This document shows positions 25,808 to 33,839 of a DNA stretch of 55,260 nt, one piece after another. The position numbers and the translations under genes were made by a program. A model generated the notes under the pieces. It was not told where the DNA came from, searched no databases, and worked only from the letters and a program-made list of their open reading frames with translations. Every line of letters starts with the position of its first letter. Positions within the stretch are counted from its first letter, which is position 1. Source of the DNA: Pseudoflavonifractor phocaeensis (GTDB lineage: Bacteria > Bacillota > Clostridia > Oscillospirales > Oscillospiraceae); the NCBI RefSeq assembly GCF_016901735.1, contig NZ_JACLZC010000013.1:1-55260 (forward strand), in the 5' to 3' direction.

Positions 25808-26788
25808 ATGTTGGAGCAGCAGCGGGCACGCCAACCAGGCGAGACAATGGCCCTGTGCGGCAGGACATACAAAGTGGAAGAAGTCGTGGATTCTGACGGA
25901 ATGTATATGAACTATCGCGTATCCTTTCCACAGCTCAAGCCCCAATGGGAGAGCGTGGTATATGAGCTCTATCCCAAGGGAATGGGGGAGCACATCCGCC
26001 GGGGCGCGGACGGCGCGCTCTTTTGCGACGATGTGGGAAAAATGGAAATGCAGGCGTACGTTTTGCCCTTTTGGAAGGGATTTCAGGCCCAGGCGGACGC
26101 GCTGGCCGGGATGCTTTCCAGCCGGGAGGGAGGGATCGGTTATGTCTCGACCCACGGCGGCCATTATATCCTGCGTGTGTCGCCCAGAGGAACGCCGCTG
26201 AGCCGCCGACTGAGCGGGAGTCCCCTTTCCTTTGAAGCGCTCATGGGGATCGCGGCGGGTCTGCTGGACGGACTGGAGCATTACCACCAGCGTGGGCTCC
26301 TTCACCTGGATATTTGCCCCCAGACCGTACGGCTTCTGGAGGGCTGCGGCGTACTGCTGGAACACCGTGGATATGGCTTGTGGCTTTCCCAGATGCCGGG
26401 GGCTTTTCCGCTGGCCGGTACCCCGGGTTATGCTCCGCCGGAGGTGCAGCTCAGAAATTACAGCCAGATTGATCAGACCTCCGATCTGTACGCCGTATGC
26501 GCCGTGCTCTTCCGGCTGCTGGTGGGCAGACCCCTGGGGGAGGAGGAGCTGCTGGGCAGCGGATTGCGCCGGGCCTTTTCCCCGGAGCTGGCGGCCTTTT
26601 ACCATATTCCCTCCAAAACCATGGATCACATGGCGCGCATTCTGCGCAAGGGGCTTCATACTCTGCCCCGCAAGCGTTATCAATCGGTGGAGGAGCTGCG
26701 GCTGGAGTTGCTGGCGGCTACCCGACATGTGCTGTCCCAGGACCCCGTTTCCCGCAGACCGCCGGAGGGGCGGGCGCGATTCGTCTGA
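25808..26788 (+). CDS. Pseudokinase, paralogue of the cluster's kinase domain
   Basis: The 326-residue cytoplasmic protein aligns by eye with the kinase domain encoded at 21713. The active-site residues have been lost: the ATP-anchoring Lys is Tyr (SVVYELYP, residue about 52), the catalytic-loop Asn is Thr (HLDICPQT, 173), the DFG Asp is Glu (LLEHRGYG, 185) and the glycine loop is absent (VVDSDGMYMNY). The overall fold markers remain, including PGYAPPEVQL, TSDLYAVCAVLFRLLVG and LPRKRYQSVEELR. It has no membrane segment or NTPase domain. An allosteric partner or scaffold for the active kinase is the natural guess. ATG 25808 is better spaced from GGAGG (25797-25801) than ATG 25805. A TACAAT -10 lies at 25763-25768. 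Confidence 0.75.
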   Translation: MLEQQRARQPGETMALCGRTYKVEEVVDSDGMYMNYRVSFPQLKPQWESVVYELYPKGMGEHIRRGADGALFCDDVGKMEMQAYVLPFWKGFQAQADALAGMLSSREGGIGYVSTHGGHYILRVSPRGTPLSRRLSGSPLSFEALMGIAAGLLDGLEHYHQRGLLHLDICPQTVRLLEGCGVLLEHRGYGLWLSQMPGAFPLAGTPGYAPPEVQLRNYSQIDQTSDLYAVCAVLFRLLVGRPLGEEELLGSGLRRAFSPELAAFYHIPSKTMDHMARILRKGLHTLPRKRYQSVEELRLELLAATRHVLSQDPVSRRPPEGRARFV

Positions 26789-26848
26789 GGACCGGCGCCG
26801 GCGGGATTTACAGCGTCGGAAAGGATTGGAACGTCAGGAGGGAGCATT

Positions 26849-27433
26849 ATGTTTTGGCAGCGCAAGAGGGAAACGGCGGGCCGTATGCTGGCCGACGCCC
26901 AACGGCTGCTGGCGGCAGGACGGGAGGCGGAGGCCGCCGGCCTTTACCGGGAGGCGTGGGCGCGCTGGGGAGACCTGACCGCCGTTTACAATCTGGGGAC
27001 CCTTTACGCCCAGGGACGGGGGGTTCCTCAGGACTTTATACAGGCCGCCTGCTGCTATGGAAAGGCGGAGGAAAGAGGGGATCTTGAGGCGGGCAAGCGG
27101 AAGAAAAAATGCCTGCTGGATTTTGCCCACCAGGACCTGGAGAGAAGGACGACCAGGGAAATTTATGAGGCGCTGGACGAATTTCTCCGGCAGACTGATC
27201 CGGCGCGGGCCACGAAGCAGCGGCTGTGCGATACCGTCTATGATCTGGCGGCGGACCGGGGCGTGGAGGCGGCAGAAACCGACCGGGACGGTATTTTGAA
27301 CGCCTACCACCGCAGCCTCAGCGCCGCGAAATTCCGGACCTATATGGGATATCTGGCCGACTGGTGCGCCGCCGGCACCGCGGACGTGGCGCAAAACAGC
27401 GAAAAGGCCCAATTTTGGCGGGCAAAGATGTAG
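26849..27433 (+). CDS. Sel1/TPR-repeat protein in the kinase/NTPase cluster
   Basis: The 194-residue soluble protein contains a TPR-like helix pair (MLADAQRLLAAGREAEAAGL) and one clear Sel1 repeat (AVYNLGTLYAQGRGVPQDF, then AACCYGKAEERGDLEA). A divergent helical C-terminus follows, where AAGTADVAQNSEKAQFW looks like another Sel1 end. Such repeats mediate protein binding. It lies 60 bases after the pseudokinase gene and is the last gene before the IS remnant and the mobile element, so it may be an adaptor of the same signalling system. The C-terminal half matches no family I can name. Confidence 0.65.
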   Translation: MFWQRKRETAGRMLADAQRLLAAGREAEAAGLYREAWARWGDLTAVYNLGTLYAQGRGVPQDFIQAACCYGKAEERGDLEAGKRKKKCLLDFAHQDLERRTTREIYEALDEFLRQTDPARATKQRLCDTVYDLAADRGVEAAETDRDGILNAYHRSLSAAKFRTYMGYLADWCAAGTADVAQNSEKAQFWRAKM

Positions 27434-27443
27434 CGAAAAAAGC

Positions 27444-27670
27444 ACAGTGGACTTGAACCGAACCAGTAAAACCGGACAATAGACAAGCCCTATGAGCGGA
27501 GAGACGTCGCACAAGCGGCGCCTCTCCAGCATTTAGCTGGATGCGCTCGTAATTGTAAAAGTGAAGATAGTGGTCTATCATCTCGTTTGCTTCCAAGAAG
27601 GCAGCAGGTTTGCGGCGGTAAATGCACTTCGTTTTGAGGATGGAAAAGAAATTCCTCTTTTTTGCTGTTC
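27444..27670 (-). pseudogene. IS3-family (IS150-like) transposase C-terminal remnant
   Basis: Reading the complement from about 27670, the frame FFSILKTKCIYRRKP continues to EANEMIDHYLHFYNYERIQL. This is the C-terminal end of the IS3-family OrfB integrase after the last catalytic Glu. The frame is cut by an upstream stop, and no catalytic core or OrfA is left. The complement of 27444-27480 resembles a right terminal sequence of such elements (CGGTTTTACTGGTTCGG). It lies between the Sel1 gene and the DUF6199-like gene, outside the large element. Confidence 0.7.
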
Positions 27671-27827
27671 ATCCTGTCTGCGTGAACCTTCCCGTTCAGG
27701 AGATTTTCATACTTGTGCAGCTGCTGTCCCATGTGCTGCCATTTCCTGCGGCGACAGGGACTTTACCTGGAAGGATATCTTGCCGAAGCAGGAAAATAGC
27801 AGAACGATCCGCCCTGCAGTAAAAGTC

Positions 27828-27868
27828 AAAGGGCTTGCCGTCCGCAATACACAGACGGCAAGCCCTTT
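27828..27868 (-). terminator. Hairpin, probable terminator of the DUF6199-like gene
   Basis: A 14-bp perfect stem (27828-27841 with 27855-27868; AAAGGGCTTGCCGT) lies 77 bases beyond the stop of the complementary-strand gene. On that strand it is followed by GACTTTTACT, a modest T-run. The rest of 27671-27944 holds no gene that I can support. Confidence 0.55.
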
Positions 27869-27944
27869 CGGCTGCGCAAGCAAGGTTTTCCATGGGGAAC
27901 TTCACGGGCAAACGGCCGTATAAAAACCCCCGCTTCTCTCGGTC

Positions 27945-28154
27945 TCAAAGCACGGTCACAAATGAAACGGCAGGGCTGATGGCTCCGGCCAACACAAACA
28001 CGACCCCGCCAATCCTTGTGTGAAGTATATAGAAATCGGATGGCGCCCCGCCAGTAGCATGCTTCCAGCCCTCTGTGATATCATAAAAAAGATGCGGCTT
28101 GAAAATCATGACAAGGCCAATTGCAATCAGGACAAGACCAATGACAAGGCTCAT
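27945..28154 (-). CDS. Small membrane protein, DUF6199-like
   Basis: The 69-residue product has two hydrophobic helices (LVIGLVLIAIGLVMIF and IGGVVFVLAGAISPAV) around a loop with KPHLFYDITEGWKHA and PSDFYI. The pattern fits the DUF6199 family of small membrane proteins; function is unknown. Its start is 32 bases beyond the recombinase stop and the attachment repeat. In the uninterrupted chromosome it would therefore lie directly downstream of rlmD in the same orientation. GAGG precedes the ATG at 28154. Confidence 0.65.
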   Translation of the reverse strand: MSLVIGLVLIAIGLVMIFKPHLFYDITEGWKHATGGAPSDFYILHTRIGGVVFVLAGAISPAVSFVTVL

Positions 28155-28176
28155 TCTGCCGCCTCGCTTTCTTCGC

Positions 28177-28212
28177 GTCGATTTCTTACTTGGAAAGCTG
28201 GACTACCGTCTC
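28177..28212. repeat. Left attachment site (attL-like repeat) of the integrated element
   Basis: This 36-base segment matches 53219-53254 in 30 of 36 positions and in the same orientation. Shared blocks are GTCGATTTC, CTTGGAAAGC and ACCGTCTC. It covers the last codons and stop of the recombinase gene, whose C-terminus IETVVQLSK mimics VETVVLLSK of RlmD. The exact crossover bases cannot be fixed from one sequence. Confidence 0.75.
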
Positions 28213-29859
28213 GATTTGTTCTTCGTTGTCCAAACTGACACTCATATCTTCCTCAATGATAGGCAGCTTAAATTTAATGGATTTCAACCACTGCCCATTG
28301 GGCTGACGCTCCGGGTAAATCTGAATCTCAGAGATCAGCATCTCCATCAACTGACGCCGCTCCACATCGTTCATCACGCCATACAGCTTCTCAAAGTAAA
28401 TCAGCACTTTATAGATATTGTCGCCGGTCAGCTTTTCTGCTTCAATGGCCTGCTTTTTAGCTCTGGCAGCAATCAGCGACGATTCTGTATCTTCAATCTT
28501 ATCATACATCCTGTAAAGGCGGTCATCAAGATCAGCCTTGCGCCGCACATAGTGCCGGTCATCCGGGTCGAGAGAATCAATCTCCTCCGCCAGCTTTGCT
28601 TTGACGGAATAATGCTGGCGCAGCTGCTTCTCGTAATTGGCAATCTCCTGGTCAATGGCAGCAGTATCCACCTTCATGTTGATTTTTTCCTGCATCATGG
28701 CAGCAAACTTCGGATTGCTCACTAGCTTTACAATGACTTCTGCTACAGCATCGTCCAGCAGTTCTTCCCGAATCTGTTTTTTATAGTCACATTTATGCCC
28801 GCGTATCATGGTACGGTGCTTGCAGCCGTAGTAGTAAAAATCCTTATACTTGGTGCCGTCCGCTTTGTGCTTGATGCTTTTGTTCCCATACATTCCTGCT
28901 CCGCAGACAGGGCACTTTACAATGCCGGAAAGAAGATGTACATGCTCGTCCTTCCCGCGGTTGACGTGTTCATACTTTTTTGCTTGTGCCAGCAGCTTCA
29001 CCTGCGCCGCTTGCCAGACTTCTTCTGAAACAATCGCTTCATGCTGCCCGTCTGCAAGCAAATAGTTGTCCTGCTCCACCAGTTTATATTCGTTTCTTGT
29101 GCCACGAACTTTTTCCGTCTTGCGTCGGCCATAGGCGATTTTCCCGCAGTACACCGGATTTTTCAAAATCAAGCGAATCAAATGTGCGTCAAACAGAGGA
29201 TTCTTCCCATTCTGCCGGGGGATTTTGCGGATGCCATGGTTCTCCAGATATTTAGCGATTCCGTTTGCACCAATATCCGTATGTACATACTGGTCATAGA
29301 TGACGCGGATCGCCTCCGCTTCTTCCTCGTTGATAATCAGTTTCCCATCCACCAGCTGATACCCATAGGGGGCAAAGCCACCGTTCCAGCGGCCCTCCCT
29401 TGCTTTTTGGATACGGCCCTCCATGGTTTGGACACGGATATTTTCGCGCTCAATCTCCGCCACAGCAGACAGGACGGAGATCATCAATTTGCCCGCGTCT
29501 TTGGAAGAATCAATGCCGTCCTCCACACATACCAGATTGACGCCAAAATCCTGCATGACCTGAAGGGAAGAAAGCACGTCCGCCGCATTTCTGCCGAAGC
29601 GGGACAATTTGAATACCAGAACATAGGACACGCCGTCTTTTCCGGATTTGATGTCCTCCATCATCTGGCTGAATTGCGCCCGGCCTTCAATGGATTTTCC
29701 AGACTTTCCCGCGTCCTCATATTCACCGACGATCTCATAATCGTTATAGTCTGCGTAGGCTTTCATTTTGGCTTTCTGTGCATCCAGCGAATAGCCATCC
29801 ACCTGCATAGCGGTGGAGACTCTGGTATAGGTGTAAACTTTTATCTTCTCTTTCTGCAT
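28186..29859 (-). CDS. Large serine recombinase (integrase of the element)
   Basis: This roughly 557-residue recombinase has an N-terminal resolvase domain with catalytic Ser in YTRVSTAMQVDGYSLDAQ and LSRFGRNAADVLSSL, the Recombinase domain (GFAPYGYQLVDGKL), a zinc ribbon (CPVCGAGMYG then YYGCKH and GHKC), and a long coiled coil. It would excise and integrate the element without host factors. The last residues IETVVQLSK copy the RlmD target, because the gene end overlaps the attachment site. ATG 29859 follows GAGGAAG; the earlier ATG at 29874 lacks a ribosome site. It resembles the Tn4451/TnpX group. Confidence 0.93.
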   Translation of the reverse strand: MQKEKIKVYTYTRVSTAMQVDGYSLDAQKAKMKAYADYNDYEIVGEYEDAGKSGKSIEGRAQFSQMMEDIKSGKDGVSYVLVFKLSRFGRNAADVLSSLQVMQDFGVNLVCVEDGIDSSKDAGKLMISVLSAVAEIERENIRVQTMEGRIQKAREGRWNGGFAPYGYQLVDGKLIINEEEAEAIRVIYDQYVHTDIGANGIAKYLENHGIRKIPRQNGKNPLFDAHLIRLILKNPVYCGKIAYGRRKTEKVRGTRNEYKLVEQDNYLLADGQHEAIVSEEVWQAAQVKLLAQAKKYEHVNRGKDEHVHLLSGIVKCPVCGAGMYGNKSIKHKADGTKYKDFYYYGCKHRTMIRGHKCDYKKQIREELLDDAVAEVIVKLVSNPKFAAMMQEKINMKVDTAAIDQEIANYEKQLRQHYSVKAKLAEEIDSLDPDDRHYVRRKADLDDRLYRMYDKIEDTESSLIAARAKKQAIEAEKLTGDNIYKVLIYFEKLYGVMNDVERRQLMEMLISEIQIYPERQPNGQWLKSIKFKLPIIEEDMSVSLDNEEQIETVVQLSK

Positions 29860-29906
29860 CTTAATCTTCCTCATGTGGTGCCAATCGAAAAATTGGATTG
29901 GCTATT

Positions 29907-30959
29907 TTAACTTGGATTAGAAGTATCATCCTGCTTTTCCGCTTCCGACTTGGCCGTTTTTCCCAGTTGCTTAATGGTCTTTAGATATTCTTCCTCCACA
30001 GGGGAAAGAGTTTGTGCCTGATAGCGTTTATATTCTGCTTTCGCTTTTTCCATCGCCTGTGCATGACTGATTTTCCCTGCATGGGTCAATACTTCTTCCC
30101 CAGTCGCCCGAAGAATGTTATCCAGCTGCTCCACATAATCACTCATATACATGGGCCGGTGACGAATGGCCTGCACCTCGGCAAAGTCGAAATAACCGGA
30201 TACCATTTGATTCAGAACCCGCAGTTCTTCCTCCGTCAGATAATTCTTGGCAATCCCAATATCTTTTGCCGTGGGAAAATCCCCGGAAAAGGTGGTAAGC
30301 CCCATAAATGGCTTATCCGCATCGGCCCGCTCATAGATCACTTCCGCAGCCGTATGTCCATGCGCTGCATAATGAAGCTTGTTCTGCACCATTTTGAAAA
30401 ACGCAACAGATTCCGCACTTCTGGGGTTATAGTCCACGCTGGTGGCGTACAAGTCCAACACTTGACGATACATGACTTTTTCCGAAGAACGAATGTCCCG
30501 AATCCGTTCCAGCAGTTCGCGCCAATAGTTGCCACCGCCCAAATTTTTTAGGCGCTCATCGTCCATCGTGAAGCCCTTGATCATATATTCTTTTAGGCGC
30601 TCAGTGGCCCACCGGCGAAACTGGGTGGCAATCAAAGATTTTACTCTGTACCCCAAAGAAATGATCATGTCCAGATTATAGAAAGGCAGCTCTCTGGTTA
30701 CTTGCCGGTTGCCCTCCATTCGAACCTGTCGGAATTTCCGACAGGTTGAAGTCTCATCCAGTTCGCCTTCTTCATAGATGTGGCCGATATGCTCCACAAT
30801 GTTGCTTCTGGACGTATGGAACAGTTCCGCCATCTGCTGCTGTGTCAGCCAAACGGTTTCGTCCACAAACCGGCATTCTACCTTTGTAAGTCCATCTTCC
30901 GCCTGATAAATTACAATCTCACCCTGGCCCTGATTTGGTCTCATTTTATCTTCCGCCAT
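29907..30959 (-). CDS. RhuM-family protein
   Basis: The 350-residue protein matches the virulence-associated RhuM family: an N-terminal part with VWLTQQQMAELFHTSRSNI (a helix-turn-helix), the central LPFYNLDMIISLGYRVKS and QFRRWATERLKEYMIKGF, then the C-terminal domain with ADADKPFMGLTTF. The name comes from a Salmonella pathogenicity-island gene; molecular function is not established. RhuM genes are common cargo on mobile elements and in defence islands. ATG 30959 has GGGAG 9 bases upstream; the frame is open to 31019 but has no better start. It is adjacent to the recombinase. Confidence 0.88.
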   Translation of the reverse strand: MAEDKMRPNQGQGEIVIYQAEDGLTKVECRFVDETVWLTQQQMAELFHTSRSNIVEHIGHIYEEGELDETSTCRKFRQVRMEGNRQVTRELPFYNLDMIISLGYRVKSLIATQFRRWATERLKEYMIKGFTMDDERLKNLGGGNYWRELLERIRDIRSSEKVMYRQVLDLYATSVDYNPRSAESVAFFKMVQNKLHYAAHGHTAAEVIYERADADKPFMGLTTFSGDFPTAKDIGIAKNYLTEEELRVLNQMVSGYFDFAEVQAIRHRPMYMSDYVEQLDNILRATGEEVLTHAGKISHAQAMEKAKAEYKRYQAQTLSPVEEEYLKTIKQLGKTAKSEAEKQDDTSNPS

Positions 30960-31054
30960 TTGTTCACGCTCCCATCTGATTCCGTTTTTATGTTCCAAGA
31001 GGACAGGGAGTAGACCCATCCTCTTGTTTGGACACTTATATCACGTTTATTATA

Positions 31055-31243
31055 TCATGCAGCAATTTTGCTTTCAACTGCTTCCGCATTGAACTCAGAG
31101 TCTTTTTTATTTGCTGCGCTATCCTGATTATCAAACGATACTGCCGGTGCGGGCAAGTTCTCAACATCCAATTCCGAAACATACTTTTCAATCAGGTTGG
31201 CCAGCAGGTCTGCAAAACCGCTCCACTCATCGATCATAGGCAT
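31055..31243 (-). CDS. Small protein of unknown function following MobV
   Basis: The 62-residue frame (starting MPMIDEWSGFADLLANLI and ending in a charged, Asn/Ala-rich tail) overlaps the 3' end of the mobV gene by 17 bases. A purine-rich GGGAAA lies before its ATG. Coupling to mobV supports it as a real small gene. No family recognised. Confidence 0.4.
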   Translation of the reverse strand: MPMIDEWSGFADLLANLIEKYVSELDVENLPAPAVSFDNQDSAANKKDSEFNAEAVESKIAA

Positions 31244-32207
31244 TTTCCCTTTCTTTTTTATGAGGCTGTTTGTAAAAATCCAATACTTCCGGCGGTATCT
31301 GCTCCAAAATCGACACGGCACTGTCATAGTCGCGCCGTAGCTTGAGGTCTTCGATCTGCTTTAGGGTGCTGACCTTCTGCGCCGATGCAAGAGATTCTTC
31401 CAGTTCGGCATTTTTCGTTTTCAGCTTTTTGTTTTCGGATGCTGTTTTCGTGAAGGCTACGCCATATTTCCGCAGCAGCGTGTCCATCTTCTCCACGCTG
31501 GGAATATAGGTATCCAGAATCTTGCAGATTTCCTCCGCCCGGCTTTTGGCGTTAAAGGGATTGATTCCAGTGAGCAGATCCTCCAGTTTGCTTTTCTGTT
31601 TGGTCAATCTGGTCATCTCCTTAAATACGCGGGGCGGGATATGGTCGCGCCCGGTCAGGCTGGCGCTTTCGCCGCGCTCTAAATCCGGGAACTTCTTGAC
31701 CACGTGTTTCCAAAACTCATCCTGCCACCATGTCAGCTTCTTTTTGTTGCCCATAATGTCTTTGGCGCTAAGCCTGCCGTCCTCAGTCAGGGGGACAAAA
31801 CAAAGGTGCATATGAGGCGTTTTCTCGTCCATATGCACCACAGCAGATATGATTGTCTCTTTGGATTGATGCTGTTCCAGAAAGTGCAGGGCTTCCTCGA
31901 AAAACACGCGAATCTCTGCCCGTTTCTTCCCCTTGAAGAGCTCCGGGCTGGCAGTGAATAACGTCTCGATCATACGGATACTGTCTTTCCGGGTACGGCA
32001 TCCGGCAGCGGCAATCTGTCGCTCTGACTCTGCCCGATACTTGCCGGGCGGTTTGACCAGATGGAAGTTGTACTTGCTACGACTGGTGTCCACATCGGGA
32101 TTGCTGGCGTATTTCTCCTTTGTGCGCTCGTTATGGGCCTCGATATTGCCGATTTCAGGCCCCTTGTATTTTGCAAATCGCATAATCGCATATTGTGCTT
32201 TTTCCAT
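31227..32207 (-). CDS. MobV-family relaxase (plasmid mobilisation/recombination enzyme)
   Basis: The 326-residue protein has the MobV (Pre/Mob) relaxase domain: IMRFAKYKGPEIGNIEAHNER at the N-terminus and the metal motif VVHMDEKTPHMHL, followed by LTGRDHIPPRVFKEMTRL and a coiled coil. It would nick an oriT and lead the strand for transfer, using conjugation machinery of another element. ATG 32207 follows GGAGGG with 7-base spacing; an in-frame TTG at 32213 is less likely. It is about 70% identical in sequence feel to the truncated copy at 40184-41098, so the two come from related but distinct modules. Confidence 0.9.
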   Translation of the reverse strand: MEKAQYAIMRFAKYKGPEIGNIEAHNERTKEKYASNPDVDTSRSKYNFHLVKPPGKYRAESERQIAAAGCRTRKDSIRMIETLFTASPELFKGKKRAEIRVFFEEALHFLEQHQSKETIISAVVHMDEKTPHMHLCFVPLTEDGRLSAKDIMGNKKKLTWWQDEFWKHVVKKFPDLERGESASLTGRDHIPPRVFKEMTRLTKQKSKLEDLLTGINPFNAKSRAEEICKILDTYIPSVEKMDTLLRKYGVAFTKTASENKKLKTKNAELEESLASAQKVSTLKQIEDLKLRRDYDSAVSILEQIPPEVLDFYKQPHKKERENAYDR

Positions 32208-32209
32208 GC

Positions 32210-32428
32210 TCAATCCCTCCGTTTCTGCCAGGCAATGTTATAACCCAGCACCTCAGCCAGTTCTACGGCCTCCCGATACCGCAGGGATTCCCGCTGCAAT
32301 TTCCCGGAAAAATTGGATACGCTGTCGCTCCACCCATATTCATCGTGTAGTTGGTCAACGACTTCCTGCATGGTGTAACCGGCGCGGATGATCTGCGCTT
32401 TGATTTCGTTTCGGATACTTGACTTCAT
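32210..32428 (-). CDS. Small HTH-like protein paired with MobV
   Basis: The 72-residue protein (KAQIIRAGYTMQEVVDQL and LRYREAVELAEVLGYNI) has the look of a minimal Cro/C1-type helix-turn-helix fold. A paralogue (41095-41313) sits in the same place before the second MobV gene, so the pair is a conserved unit. It probably represses or auxiliary-binds at the mobilisation locus. ATG 32428 follows GGAGG with 8-base spacing. It ends 2 bases before the MobV start. Confidence 0.75.
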   Translation of the reverse strand: MKSSIRNEIKAQIIRAGYTMQEVVDQLHDEYGWSDSVSNFSGKLQRESLRYREAVELAEVLGYNIAWQKRRD

Positions 32429-32488
32429 AAAATATTCCTCCATTTTCGCAAGTGACACCCTTAGCATTTACCTCCTGTTTTTGGGCGT

Positions 32489-32522
32489 AAAAAAAGGGGC
32501 TCAACTTTTCAGTCAAGCCCCC
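32489..32522 (-). terminator. Terminator-like hairpin upstream of the MobV unit
   Basis: On the complement GGGGCTTGACT pairs imperfectly with AGTTGAGCCCC and is followed by seven T (plus-strand A at 32489-32495). It would stop transcripts from the cargo operon before the mobilisation genes. Confidence 0.7.
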
Positions 32523-32552
32523 GTGGGAAGTTCCTCCTTTCTCCGCCAAGAT

Positions 32553-32596
32553 ACAAAAATACCGCCCGTAGTCTCGTTTGGGCGGTACTTTTTGTA
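32553..32596. terminator. Bidirectional hairpin terminator downstream of the cargo operon
   Basis: ACAAAAA...ACCGCCC (from 32553 to 32567) pairs with GGGCGGT...TTTTTGT (32580-32596). Both strands therefore see a GC stem followed by T. The stretch 32429-32775 otherwise holds only an unassigned 76-codon frame on the complement (32513-32743, in frame with DSIREVVRRVNRNTGIG) that I cannot support as a gene. Confidence 0.75.
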
Positions 32597-32775
32597 AGAT
32601 TGGCAGTCCATTATTAAGTTTTTTATTATGTTCCCTTTGTACACCGTTGCAAGGGTTTCCACCGAGACATGTCTGGACTTTGTATATATGGTCGTTTTGT
32701 TCAAGATCCCTATCCCGGTGTTTCGATTAACCCTGCGTACCACTTCCCTTATGCTGTCGTAGCAATAACTTCCTC

Positions 32776-33288
32776 TCAGCGTGCCGACACAGCCCGTCCG
32801 GTATGCTCATAATACACAAGAACCGCAGTTCCATTTCCTGTCTGGCTCATCATCGTATAGTCATCTGCTGATATTTCCACACGGGTCCTTAATCCCTGAG
32901 AATCCGTCCCCATCAGATAATAATGATGCGAAAAAATGCTGGTATGCGCTTGTGTTTCACTTACTTCTATATCTGTCAGCGTGACCGTCTTCGTACCCGA
33001 CGCCAGATCAGCGGCAAAATCCTTCGTAAACCACATGCAGACTGCCGCACAGAAAACCGCGATGATCACTCCTGCTGTTTTGTTACTTTTTTCCCCTGTT
33101 TTCCAGTTATGTATGACCCGCACGACCACATAGATGCACACGATCCATATGACGGATATATTGCAGAATTCATCCAGTAACACCAGCTCTCCTGTCTTAG
33201 GCAGAAGCAGACCGGCAACTATGACCGCCAGTACAAGAACACAGAGAATGATCTCATATTTTGTTATTTTTCTTCTCACTTTGCTCAT
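32776..33288 (-). CDS. Membrane protein of unknown function (cargo operon)
   Basis: The 170-residue product has three hydrophobic helices (about residues 12-30, 40-57 and 70-88). A soluble part of about 80 residues follows, with VTLTDIEVSE and YYLMGTDSQGLRTRVEIS, a small beta-rich domain probably on the outside. It is the last gene of an eight-gene operon and overlaps the ankyrin gene by 4 bases. No family recognised. Confidence 0.65.
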   Translation of the reverse strand: MSKVRRKITKYEIILCVLVLAVIVAGLLLPKTGELVLLDEFCNISVIWIVCIYVVVRVIHNWKTGEKSNKTAGVIIAVFCAAVCMWFTKDFAADLASGTKTVTLTDIEVSETQAHTSIFSHHYYLMGTDSQGLRTRVEISADDYTMMSQTGNGTAVLVYYEHTGRAVSAR

Positions 33289-33818
33289 GATTCGGTTCCT
33301 TCCATTAGACTTACAAGATCATTTCTCCATGAAAATTCCTTTGCATAATCAATGCATGCTTTCCCAAAATTGTCTTTTTCATAGATATTTGAACCGTGAT
33401 CTATTAAATATTGATATACCGGCATAGCCGTCTCTGTCGGCAGCTTTACAACAGTAATCGCATAATTAAGTGGAATTGCCCCATATTTGTCTTTGGCGTT
33501 TATGTCCACCCCAGCCTCAACCAGCAGCTGAGTTACTTTTAATATGTACTGTGGATCGGGCCTCATAACCGAAAAGTAAAATATATGCAGTGCATTTCTT
33601 TGATCTTTTGGACTTTTAAAGTTAACATCCGCCCCCTCAGATATTAAAAATCGAATCATCTTTATTTTTTCGTCTGTGTTGTGGTCATTGACAAACAGTA
33701 ACTGAAACAAACTTAATCCTGTATACTTATGGAATAGATTCGGATCACCTGTATAAAACTTCCGGAAGTCCGAATAAGTTGCGTCTCTTACCGCATCAAA
33801 AATGTCTGTAATCCTCAT
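33285..33818 (-). CDS. Ankyrin-repeat protein (cargo operon)
   Basis: The 177-residue protein has ankyrin repeats in the middle and C-terminal parts: IRFLISEGADVNFKSPKDQR and NALHIF, then QLLVEAGVDINAKDKYGAIP, and YQYLIDHGSNIYEKDNFGKA. The N-terminal ITDIFDAVRDATYSDFR is like the opening of many bacterial ankyrin immunity-type proteins. Protein binding in the cytoplasm is expected; the partner is unknown. ATG 33818 follows AGGAG with 8-base spacing. Confidence 0.85.
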   Translation of the reverse strand: MRITDIFDAVRDATYSDFRKFYTGDPNLFHKYTGLSLFQLLFVNDHNTDEKIKMIRFLISEGADVNFKSPKDQRNALHIFYFSVMRPDPQYILKVTQLLVEAGVDINAKDKYGAIPLNYAITVVKLPTETAMPVYQYLIDHGSNIYEKDNFGKACIDYAKEFSWRNDLVSLMEGTES

Positions 33819-33839
33819 AAATCTCACTCCTAAAATCAC

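Noticed and set aside
27561..27923. A 120-codon plus-strand frame between the Sel1 gene and the element
   Set aside because: It runs antisense through the IS3 transposase remnant and has no ribosome site or recognisable domain.
32513..32743. A 76-codon frame on the complement downstream of the cargo operon
   Set aside because: It crosses a bidirectional terminator, starts at GTG without a ribosome site and has no recognised family; it may be a relic, but I cannot support it.
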